Positions 1 to 5,238 of a stretch of 5,238 bases of DNA are shown here, piece by piece. Numbering within the stretch: the first letter of the stretch is position 1; each line of letters opens with the position of its first letter. The stretch comes from DATBIO01 sp036556965 (GTDB taxonomy: Bacteria; Acidobacteriota; Vicinamibacteria; Fen-336). Made by a program: the position numbers and the translations under genes. Where the stretch lies: assembly GCA_036556965.1 (NCBI GenBank), contig DATBIO010000206.1, positions 1 through 5,238 on the forward strand, written 5' to 3'. Below the pieces are notes generated by a model. That model was not told the DNA's origin. It was given only the letters and a program-made list of their open reading frames with translations, and searched no databases.

Positions 1-28
1 CGTGGCGCGGGGGCCCGGACGACGGGGC

Positions 29-38
29 AGGGAGAGGG
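29..38 (+). promoter_or_regulatory. Ribosome binding site deciding the GTG start at 44
   Basis: AGGGAGAGGG is a purine-rich Shine-Dalgarno-like stretch five bases before GTG 44. It favours this start over the in-frame GTG at position 2, whose upstream region lies outside the window. Confidence 0.45.
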
Positions 39-43
39 CGCGC

Positions 44-556
44 GTGACACCGGCCGCCCTGGCCCTGGCCGCGCTCCTGGCCGCCCCGGCGGAGCCCGAG
101 CCGGCCCGAAGCCGCGTCACCCTGGTGGCCGCCTCGGGTCCGATCGCGCTCTCGGCTGCGGAGGAGGCGGACCTGGCCCAGCGCGTCGAGGCGGTGATCG
201 TGGGCTGCGCGATCACCTCCGTCGGCTCGCCAGAGATCTTCGCCGCACGTTCGCCGGCGCGGGAGTGGGAGGAGGCGCGCGCAGGGGCCCACCTGCACGT
301 GCGCTTCCCGAGGGTGCTGCGCACGCGGCGTACCGGCATCCCGATCACCGAGGCGGTCGTCGGCCTGCGCCACCCGTCGTTCATCGGTCCCGAGCTGTCG
401 CGGCACGGCGACCAGGTGGTCGGGCACACGAAGTGCGACGGCCACCGCTCCCTCGCCCTCATGTGCGCGCCCGCGGTCCGGCCCCACCTCCTGCCCGGCC
501 AGCGCGAGAGCTGCGGCGCCTACGACGCCGTCGGCGAGCCGCGCGCGGAGGAATAG
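44..556 (+). CDS. Secreted protein of unknown family with four cysteines
   Basis: I do not recognise this protein. The frame is open from GTG at position 2, but I prefer GTG at 44. A purine-rich ribosome site (29-38) lies five bases before it, and the protein then begins directly with a short hydrophobic stretch (about residues 4-13, Ala/Leu-rich). That stretch is followed by APAEPEP, which looks like a signal peptide with a cleavage site after the Ala-rich part. From this start the protein is 170 residues. The mature part has four cysteines (in VGCA, TKCD, LMCA and ESCG), enough for two disulfides in an exported protein, and a basic stretch RVLRTRRTG in the middle. Third codon positions are almost all G or C, which supports real coding. 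The stop TAG lies 26 bases before the proposed start of the membrane methyltransferase, so the two are probably co-transcribed. Function is unknown; the 5' end could lie off-window if the start at 44 is wrong. Confidence 0.6.
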   Translation: MTPAALALAALLAAPAEPEPARSRVTLVAASGPIALSAAEEADLAQRVEAVIVGCAITSVGSPEIFAARSPAREWEEARAGAHLHVRFPRVLRTRRTGIPITEAVVGLRHPSFIGPELSRHGDQVVGHTKCDGHRSLALMCAPAVRPHLLPGQRESCGAYDAVGEPRAEE

Positions 557-570
557 GAGCGACGGGCGGC

Positions 571-580
571 GGGGAGGGAG
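571..580 (+). promoter_or_regulatory. Ribosome binding site ahead of a non-standard ACG start
   Basis: GGGGAGGGAG contains a strong Shine-Dalgarno core (GGAGG at 573-577) five bases before ACG at 583. It is the main reason for placing the methyltransferase start there, because no standard start codon follows it at a usable distance. Confidence 0.45.
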
Positions 581-582
581 CC

Positions 583-1104
583 ACGGGCCCACACCGCCGC
601 GCTTGGTCCCTGCTCGGGTCGTTCCTCTTCTTCTGGATCGGGCCCGCCACCGTCGCCGCCTGGGTCCCCTGGATGCTGACCCGGTGGCAGGCGGCGCCCG
701 CGCCCTGGGGAGCGCCGGCCAGCCGCTGGCTCGGGGTCGCGCTCATCGCGGCGGGGACGGCCGTGGTGGTGGAGTGCTTCCTGCGCTTCGCGCTCAGGGG
801 CCTGGGCACCCCCGCCCCCATCGCTCCCACCGCGCACCTGGTGGTCTCCGGACTCTACCGGCACGTCCGCAACCCGATGTACGTCGGCGTGATGGCGGCC
901 ATCCTGGGCCAGGCGCTCCTGCTCGGCCGGGCCGTGCTGCTCGCCTATGCCGCCGCCGCCGGCGCGGTCTTCTTCGCCTACGTGCTCCTCTACGAAGAGC
1001 CCGTGCTGCGGCGACGCTTCGGGACGGAGTACGAGCGCTATCGCGAGGCCGTCCCGCGCTGGCGGCCCCGCGCCACCCCGTGGCGCGGGCCCGGGCCGCG
1101 GTAA
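583..1104 (+). CDS. Isoprenylcysteine/phospholipid methyltransferase-like membrane protein
   Basis: This is a small integral membrane methyltransferase of the ICMT/PEMT type, a family that transfers a methyl group from S-adenosylmethionine to lipid or prenyl-cysteine substrates at the membrane; the bacterial substrate cannot be told from sequence. Counted from codon 583 it has 173 residues. Hydrophobic segments lie at about 9-32, 49-71 and 103-137, the last long enough for a helical hairpin. The family signature GLYRHVRNPMYVG is at 90-102. The C-terminal cofactor-region motif follows: EE at 138-139, FG at 146-147, then two spaced Tyr (150, 153) and VPR at 157-159. The start is uncertain. No ATG, GTG or TTG lies in frame between the upstream stop and the first membrane helix; ACG at 583 sits at normal spacing after GGAGGG. 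In-frame GTGs at 265, 433 and 463 would add an implausible Arg/Pro-rich leader read through the upstream gene, and ATG 673 would delete the first helix. Family call firm, start call weak. Confidence 0.85.
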   Translation, partial: TGPHRRAWSLLGSFLFFWIGPATVAAWVPWMLTRWQAAPAPWGAPASRWLGVALIAAGTAVVVECFLRFALRGLGTPAPIAPTAHLVVSGLYRHVRNPMYVGVMAAILGQALLLGRAVLLAYAAAAGAVFFAYVLLYEEPVLRRRFGTEYERYREAVPRWRPRATPWRGPGPR

Positions 1105-1139
1105 CCTGGTCCTCGCCATCCACCCGTGAGGAGGTCGCC

Positions 1140-1508
1140 ATGTCGCCTCGCCTGGTCGCCGGGATCACCGTCCTGAACCTCGCGCTCTCGGCCGCGCTGG
1201 TCATGCGCGCGCCGCGCGCGGCCGCCGCCTCCCCGCCCGAGACCCTGCGCGCGCGCGCCATCGAGCTCCTGGACGAGCGCGGGCAGGTGCGCGCCCAGAT
1301 CAACGTGGAGCCGAGCGGCGAGACCGTGCTCCGGCTGCGCGACGCCAAGGGGGAGGTCCGCGTCAAGCTGGGGGCGGGCGGCGAGGGCTCGGGCCTCCTG
1401 CTCCTGGACGGAGCGACGGAGCCCGGCGTCCAGCTCCTGGCCAGGAGCGGCGGGAGCTCGGTGAGCGTCACCGGCCCGGACGGGCGGAAGCGGCTGCTCG
1501 CGCCGTGA
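1140..1508 (+). CDS. Exported or membrane-anchored beta-repeat protein
   Basis: A 122-residue protein whose family I can describe but not name. Residues 4-22 form a hydrophobic N-terminal segment followed by APRAAAASPPE, so it is either a signal peptide cleaved in the Ala-rich part or a single membrane anchor. The rest consists of about four degenerate units of 20-23 residues with the pattern hydrophobic-x-hydrophobic-x-D-x-x-G-x-hydrophobic-R-x-x-hydrophobic: at about 41-54 (LLDERGQVRAQI), 63-77 (LRLRDAKGEVRVKL), 86-101 (LLLLDGATEPGVQLLA) and 107-120 (VSVTGPDGRKRLL). This alternation of strand and Asp/Gly turn predicts a small all-beta fold, probably stacked beta hairpins outside the cytoplasm. 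The ATG has an excellent ribosome site, GAGGAGGT at 1128-1135, four bases upstream. The gene begins 35 bases after the methyltransferase stop, so it probably belongs to the same transcript. No catalytic motif is visible and the role is unknown. Confidence 0.75.
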   Translation: MSPRLVAGITVLNLALSAALVMRAPRAAAASPPETLRARAIELLDERGQVRAQINVEPSGETVLRLRDAKGEVRVKLGAGGEGSGLLLLDGATEPGVQLLARSGGSSVSVTGPDGRKRLLAP

Positions 1509-1513
1509 CGCGC

Positions 1514-1559
1514 GCGCCGGCCCGCGCACGCGGGTCGGCCGGCGCTGGGCGCGCCGACC
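1514..1559 (+). terminator. Two overlapping, mutually exclusive hairpins
   Basis: The first hairpin pairs GCGCCGGCC (1514-1522) with GGCCGGCGC (1537-1545), with a short inner CGCG/CGCG pairing. The second pairs GGTCGGC plus GCGC (1533-1545, with a two-base CG bulge) with GCGCGCCGACC (1549-1559) around a TGG loop. They share 1537-1545, so only one can form at a time. Neither is followed by a T tract. The position, just after the beta-repeat gene stop, suits a terminator. In DNA this GC-rich, chance inverted repeats are common, so confidence is limited. Confidence 0.4.
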
Positions 1560-1582
1560 CCGTCCCCGCGCAGCGCACGGCG

Positions 1583-1591
1583 TGCTAGCGT
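1583..1591 (+). promoter_or_regulatory. Possible extended -10 promoter for the DinB-family gene
   Basis: TGCTAGCGT matches an extended -10 layout (TGn followed by TAGCGT, against TATAAT). It lies in the only relatively AT-containing spot of the gap and would give a short leader of about 20 bases before the ribosome site. No -35 element is recognisable, so this is a weak call. Confidence 0.3.
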
Positions 1592-1618
1592 GACCCCAGG
1601 ACGCCCGCGGAGGACGCC

Positions 1619-2128
1619 ATGGCCAAGGGACACAAGCAGCTCTTCGTCGACACCTTCGAGCGCGAGCACGCGATCACGCTCCGCCTCCTGCGCGCCTTCC
1701 CCGACGCGCAGTCGGGCTTCAAGCCCCACGCGACCGGCCGCACGGCGGTGGACGTCGCGTGGGCCCTCGTGCTGGGACAGGAGCGCCTGATGGTGAAGGC
1801 GCTCACCGGCGGCTTCGACTGGTCGAAGCCGCCCACGCCGCCCCCTCCACCTCCGCCCACCATGTCCGCGCTGGTGGAGCGGCTGGAGGCGGCCCACGCT
1901 CAGGCCCTGGAGGCCGTGCGCGCGGCCGACGAGAAGGCGCTCACCGACGAGACGGTGAGCTTCTTCGTGGCCCCCCGGACGCTGGGCGACGTCCCCAAGA
2001 TCGAGTTCCTCTGGTTCCTGCTCCGCGACTACGTGCACCATCGCGGCCAGCTCTCGATCTACGCGCGGATGGTGGGGGCCCCCGTGCCTTCCATCTACGG
2101 GCCCTCGGGCGACGAGCCCTGGTTCTAA
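1619..2128 (+). CDS. DinB-family four-helix protein
   Basis: A 169-residue protein of the DinB/YfiT-like superfamily (DinB_2 type). This fold is a four-helix bundle usually holding a metal through three His; members include thiol-dependent transferases and many damage- or stress-induced proteins of unknown activity. The strongest signature is at 137-166: DYVHHRGQLSIYAR, then a P-x-x-YGPSGDE ending, typical of this family. His140 and His141 are in the position of the two C-terminal metal ligands. The His usually found on the second helix is absent: the matching stretch reads AWALVLGQE (47-55), with Leu or Val where His is expected. A proline run (71-80, PPTPPPPPPP) links the two helix pairs and is unusual. 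The ATG follows GGAGG (1609-1613) at five bases. The likely own promoter (1583-1591) and the hairpins upstream suggest it is transcribed apart from the preceding genes. It ends facing the minus-strand genes. Confidence 0.85.
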   Translation: MAKGHKQLFVDTFEREHAITLRLLRAFPDAQSGFKPHATGRTAVDVAWALVLGQERLMVKALTGGFDWSKPPTPPPPPPPTMSALVERLEAAHAQALEAVRAADEKALTDETVSFFVAPRTLGDVPKIEFLWFLLRDYVHHRGQLSIYARMVGAPVPSIYGPSGDEPWF

Positions 2129-2134
2129 GGGGGG

Positions 2135-2163
2135 GGCGGCGGGCCGAGCCGGGCCGCGCCGCC
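2135..2163. terminator. Possible bidirectional terminator between convergent genes
   Basis: GGCGGCG (2135-2141) pairs with CGCCGCC (2157-2163). The stem continues as GGCC (2142-2145) with GGCC (2152-2155), with one bulged G (2156) and a six-base loop. It fills the 34-base gap between the DinB-family stop and the stop of the small minus-strand gene, overlapping the latter by one base. There is no T tract, so it is a candidate rather than a classic intrinsic terminator. A run of eight G (2129-2136) precedes it. Confidence 0.4.
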
Positions 2164-2411
2164 TAGGACCACAGGCAGGCGGGGATGCCGCGCGCGTCCA
2201 GGACCTCGACCACCGCCGCGCTCGCGTCGCGGGCGGACAGGCCGGCGCCGCGCGTGCACAGGGCGGCGGAGAGGAGGGCGCGCACCCGCCACGTGTCCTC
2301 GCGCAGCGTGAGCTTGACCTGCGCCCCGGGCGCCACCCGCTCGATCTCCGCCTCCAGGAGGCCGGCGTCGGGCGGAGCGCTCTCCGCCGGGTCCCAGACG
2401 ACGTGCGCCAC
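2163..2411 (-). CDS. Small protein of unknown function coupled to the sigma-54 regulator
   Basis: An 82-residue protein that I do not recognise. Coding is supported by third codon positions that are nearly all G or C in this frame (one T-ending codon seen), while the overlapping plus-strand frame has the Arg/Ser/Thr-rich look of a shadow. It starts at GTG 2411. The regulator's TGA is at 2416-2414, so only two bases separate stop and start. No good ribosome site of its own is visible, which suggests translational coupling to the regulator. The protein looks mixed alpha/beta: an acidic N-terminal helix at about 16-26, a strand at about 31-37 (QVKLTLR), then two helices at about 41-52 and 60-74. 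It has two Cys (52 and 79) and no signal peptide or membrane segment, so it is probably cytosolic. Tight coupling suggests it may act with or on the regulator, but that rests on position only. Confidence 0.65.
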   Translation of the reverse strand: MAHVVWDPAESAPPDAGLLEAEIERVAPGAQVKLTLREDTWRVRALLSAALCTRGAGLSARDASAAVVEVLDARGIPACLWS

Positions 2412-2413
2412 CG

Positions 2414-3745
<1,332 letters not shown>

Positions 3746-3771
3746 GTCGTTGTCGTTCCTTCAGGGCCGTG

Positions 3772-3792
3772 GGAGCGCGTGTCGCGCGCTCC
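3772..3792 (-). promoter_or_regulatory. Hairpin in the leader of the response-regulator mRNA
   Basis: GGAGCGCG (3772-3779) and CGCGCTCC (3785-3792) form a perfect eight-base-pair stem with a five-base loop. In the minus-strand transcript it would lie between the predicted start (about 3831) and the ribosome site (3757-3761), ending ten bases before the latter. It could protect the mRNA or tune translation. GC-rich chance pairing cannot be excluded. Confidence 0.4.
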
Positions 3793-3841
3793 GAGTCCTC
3801 GGTTCCGGGGCAGGTGCTGCGGGATGACCCGCGCGCTTTGT

Positions 3842-3857
3842 AGCAAACGGCGTACCG
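3842..3857 (-). promoter_or_regulatory. Sigma-54 promoter upstream of the sigma-54 regulator
   Basis: Read on the minus strand the site is CGGTACGCCGTTTGCT. Against the sigma-54 consensus TGGCACG-N4-TTGCW it differs at two positions (first T to C, and C to T after GG). The obligatory GG (3856-3855) and GC (3844-3843) are separated by exactly ten bases. It predicts transcription starting near 3831 and a leader of about 86 bases before the ATG at 3745. The site lies in non-coding DNA directly upstream of an activator that itself works with sigma-54. Confidence 0.65.
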
Positions 3858-3927
3858 GCCCCGGCCTCTCCCCTGGCGGGACTTAGAGCCGCGGGCTGGA
3901 CGCGGCCGGCCCTCGCTTCGACCGCCA

Positions 3928-3942
3928 GTGTAGCTCTTACAC
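3928..3942. promoter_or_regulatory. Inverted repeat, candidate activator-binding site
   Basis: GTGTA-GCTCT-TACAC is a perfect five-base inverted repeat with a five-base spacer, centred at 3935. That is about 104 bases upstream of the start predicted from the sigma-54 promoter, within the usual range for enhancer-like sites of NtrC-type activators. A second overlapping inverted pair, CCAGT (3925-3929) and ACTGG (3946-3950), surrounds it. The element spans the stop codon of the glycine-zipper gene (3937-3939). Only one such site is evident, whereas NtrC-type enhancers often carry two. Confidence 0.4.
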
Positions 3943-4626
3943 GCGACTGGTCGCTCGGCGGTCCACCCGGTCCCAGGCGTCGCGAACGGCGCCGCGCGCT
4001 TCGTCCCAAAGCAGGCTCCCTTCGGGCGCCGCCTCTTCCCACTCCGCGCGCAGCGTCGCCTCGACGTCCTCGAACGACCGCCCCGCGTGGCGGCCGTGGG
4101 CCTCCCAGCCGAAGCGGTACGCCGCGGCGTAGACCTCGTAGGGAGCGTCGGCGGCGACGTAGGGCCGGTCGCGGTACGCGCCGCGCCAGTGCTCCTCCTC
4201 CTCGCTCGGGTTGACGGCCTCCGCCAGCCCTTCGCCGGCCAGGCCTCCGGCCACCGCGCCCACCACCCCCCCCACCAGCGTCCCCAGCGGGCCCGCCGCG
4301 GAGCCGATGGCCGCCCCCGCGGCGCCGCCGCCGGCCGCGCCCAGGCCGGCGCCCAGCGAGTGGCCGTGCGGCGCGTTCGTCTGCGGGAAGGTGGGCTTCA
4401 TGGCTTCCGCCGCGCCCTTGCCCGCCAGCGCGCCCGCCACCGCGCCCACGAGCGTGCCCGCCACCGCGCCGGCGGGGCCCGCCGCCGCGCCGAGCACCGC
4501 GCCCACCGCGGCGCCGCTGGCGGCGCCCATGCCGACGCCGAGCGGGTGGGAGCCGGGAGCGCCGGTGAGGGGATCGGCGTTCGCGTCCTCGGACGCCTCG
4601 GGGGGGCCCTTCTTCGGCTCGGTCAT
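3937..4626 (-). CDS. Duplicated glycine-zipper protein with conserved C-terminal domain
   Basis: A 229-residue protein. A polar N-terminus (1-26) precedes two Gly/Ala-rich segments that are clearly tandem copies: about 27-78 and 89-140, offset by 62 residues, each running from H-x-LG to a final (K/N)P. Each copy has the small-residue spacing of glycine zippers, which pack as membrane-inserted helix hairpins. The soluble C-terminal part (about 145-222) is rich in aromatic and acidic residues: HWRGAYRDRPYV, then AAYRFGWEAHGRH, GRSFEDVEATL and AVRDAWDRV. From memory this arrangement recurs in uncharacterised glycine-zipper proteins of Proteobacteria and related phyla, often stress-linked. There is no signal peptide, so the C-terminal part is probably cytosolic or peripheral. 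The ATG has AGGAG (4635-4639) at eight bases. It follows the DksA-like gene by 56 bases on the same strand and may be transcribed both from there and from its own promoter. Function is unknown beyond a likely membrane or envelope role. Confidence 0.85.
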   Translation of the reverse strand: MTEPKKGPPEASEDANADPLTGAPGSHPLGVGMGAASGAAVGAVLGAAAGPAGAVAGTLVGAVAGALAGKGAAEAMKPTFPQTNAPHGHSLGAGLGAAGGGAAGAAIGSAAGPLGTLVGGVVGAVAGGLAGEGLAEAVNPSEEEEHWRGAYRDRPYVAADAPYEVYAAAYRFGWEAHGRHAGRSFEDVEATLRAEWEEAAPEGSLLWDEARGAVRDAWDRVDRRATSRV

Positions 4627-4644
4627 CGCTCGCGCTCCTGCCCT

Positions 4645-4650
4645 ACTCTA
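4645..4650 (-). promoter_or_regulatory. Possible -10 element for the glycine-zipper gene
   Basis: TAGAGT on the minus strand resembles a sigma-70 -10 hexamer and sits just before the AGGAG ribosome site, in the 56-base gap after the DksA-like gene. No -35 element is recognisable. It resembles the TAGCGT candidate upstream of the DinB-family gene, which slightly strengthens both. Confidence 0.25.
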
Positions 4651-4682
4651 CGCCAGCGGCGGACCGAGGCCGCGGCCGCGCG

Positions 4683-5186
4683 TCAGGCGCGCGAGTGCCG
4701 GATGCCGCGGGTGACGTCCGCGATGATGCTGGCGGCTCCGAGCGGCGCGCGCTCGGCGGGGCGCCGGCCCCGTCCCGAGGCCGCGGGGTCGGCATCGAAG
4801 TCCACACGCGGCTGCACCCGCACCCTCTCCTCTTCGTGCTCCTGGCAGTCGCGGCACAGGGAGGCGAAGGGCAGCGCGTGCAGGCGCGCCTCCGAGATGC
4901 GCTCGTCGCACTCGGCGCACACGCCGTAGCTGCCCTCCTCGAGGCGCAGCAGGGCGTCGTCGATCTTGCGCAGCGTGTCGAACTCCATCTCCATCAGGGC
5001 GAAGTCCATCCCGCGCGCGAAGTCCTGCACGCTCTGCTCCTCGGCGTCCTTGACCTCCGCCACCTGCGCGGGAAGGGTCTCCCGGAGCAGCCGAAGCCGA
5101 TCGTGGATGTCGCGTCGGCGGTCCTCCAGCATCTGCTTCAGGACCGCGTACCGCTCCTGGTGCACCGTCTGCTTCTGCTCAGTCAT
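4683..5186 (-). CDS. DksA/TraR-family zinc-finger RNA polymerase-binding protein
   Basis: A 167-residue DksA-like protein. The family inserts a coiled coil into the RNA polymerase secondary channel and, with ppGpp, adjusts transcription during nutrient stress. Residues about 8-84 form the long coiled coil. The C4 zinc finger follows, with Cys90, Cys93, Cys111 and Cys114 in the pattern YGVCAEC...LCRDC, plus the family segment ISEARLHALP between the pairs. All four Cys are kept, so a zinc-bound form is expected. By hand alignment the coiled-coil tip, DxxDxA in E. coli DksA, reads DAEEQS (47-52): Asp kept, Asp to Glu, Ala to Ser. A tail of about 45 residues, Arg/Ala/Pro-rich and probably disordered, follows the zinc finger, where E. 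coli DksA ends after a short helix. ATG 5186 is chosen because GGGAGGGAGGA (5191-5201) precedes it; an in-frame GTG at 5216 overlapping the previous stop is less likely. It may be a DksA paralogue rather than the orthologue. Confidence 0.9.
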   Translation of the reverse strand: MTEQKQTVHQERYAVLKQMLEDRRRDIHDRLRLLRETLPAQVAEVKDAEEQSVQDFARGMDFALMEMEFDTLRKIDDALLRLEEGSYGVCAECDERISEARLHALPFASLCRDCQEHEEERVRVQPRVDFDADPAASGRGRRPAERAPLGAASIIADVTRGIRHSRA

Positions 5187-5190
5187 CGGA

Positions 5191-5201
5191 TCCTCCCTCC
5201 C
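5191..5201 (-). promoter_or_regulatory. Ribosome binding site deciding the ATG start at 5186
   Basis: On the minus strand GGGAGGGAGGA lies four bases before ATG 5186. The alternative GTG 5216 would place this purine stretch inside the coding region as GREDP, so the ATG is preferred. Confidence 0.5.
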
Positions 5202-5210
5202 TGGGTCGCC

Positions 5211-5237
5211 CTTCACCGCAGCTTCAGCACGGTGAAG
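5211..5237 (-). repeat. Inverted repeat upstream of the DksA-like gene
   Basis: CTTCACCG (5211-5218) and CGGTGAAG (5230-5237) are a perfect eight-base inverted repeat with an 11-base spacer. It overlaps the putative stop of the off-window gene and ends nine bases before the DksA-like ribosome site. It could fold as a hairpin in the transcript or serve as an operator. No T tract follows. Confidence 0.35.
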
Positions 5238-5238
5238 C
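5213..5238 (-). CDS. Possible C-terminal end of an off-window gene
   Basis: Read on the minus strand, the edge of the window gives FTVLKLR followed by TGA (5215-5213), with G or C in nearly every third position. It ends 26 bases before the DksA-like ATG, as expected for a preceding operon gene. Only seven codons are visible, so no product can be named. Confidence 0.35.

Noticed and set aside
265..582. Extension of the methyltransferase frame upstream into the preceding gene
   Set aside because: The extra sequence is an Arg/Pro/Ala-rich shadow of the upstream gene, with no ribosome site at the GTGs at 265, 433 or 463.
1102..1107. TAACCT as a -10 element for the beta-repeat gene
   Set aside because: It overlaps the methyltransferase stop and has no -35 partner; the short spacing suggests co-transcription instead.
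794..2041. Long minus-strand open frame opposite the left-arm genes
   Set aside because: It is antisense to recognisable methyltransferase, beta-repeat and DinB-family genes and has the Arg/Gly/Ser-rich composition of a GC-rich shadow.
2129..2136. Run of eight G between the convergent genes
   Set aside because: A single G run is not enough for a G-quadruplex claim and may be an assembly-prone homopolymer.
3791..3802. CCGAG-TC-CTCGG short inverted repeat in the regulator leader
   Set aside because: The two-base centre cannot form a hairpin with all pairs, and a five-base GC arm is expected by chance here.
4087..4929. Plus-strand open frames opposite the glycine-zipper and DksA-like genes
   Set aside because: Low-complexity Ala/Arg/Gly or Ala/Pro translations that mirror the Gly/Ala codons of the real gene.

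Overview
The window is very GC-rich, by eye 70% or more, with third codon positions almost all G or C. It has the compact gene layout of a free-living bacterium. A Gly-zipper envelope protein, a DksA-type zinc-finger protein and an NtrC-type sigma-54 activator together point to a high-GC Gram-negative lineage, such as Rokubacteria/Methylomirabilota, Deltaproteobacteria or Acidobacteria. This assignment is inferred from style only; there is no rRNA or marker gene. I see no tRNA, rRNA, CRISPR array, transposase or attachment site.

Left arm, plus strand, about 44-2128: four genes. First comes a secreted cysteine-containing protein of unknown family (44-556). Next is a small membrane methyltransferase of the isoprenylcysteine methyltransferase/PEMT type (about 583-1104), with no normal start codon in the expected place. 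Third is an exported or membrane-anchored protein of beta-strand repeats (1140-1508). After a gap holding two competing hairpins comes a DinB-family four-helix protein (1619-2128).

Right arm, minus strand, 5238 down to 2163: the last codons of an off-window gene (5213-5238), a DksA/TraR-type RNA polymerase-binding protein (4683-5186), a duplicated glycine-zipper protein (3937-4626), an NtrC-family response regulator (2414-3745), and a small unknown protein whose start lies two bases after the regulator's stop (2163-2411). The two arms converge at about 2129-2162 over a GC-rich hairpin that may terminate both.

The most informative regulatory signal is the 191-base gap upstream of the response regulator. 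It holds a near-consensus sigma-54 promoter (minus strand, 3842-3857) with exact GG-N10-GC spacing. A perfect GTGTA-N5-TACAC inverted repeat lies about 104 bases upstream of the predicted transcription start, where an activator site is expected, and a strong hairpin lies in the predicted leader. Together these suggest that the sigma-54 activator controls its own transcription and that of the coupled small gene. A DksA-like protein, a glycine-zipper envelope protein and a sigma-54 regulator in a row would suit an envelope- or nutrient-stress module, but that grouping is inferred from gene order alone. I found no clear evidence of an entirely new system.
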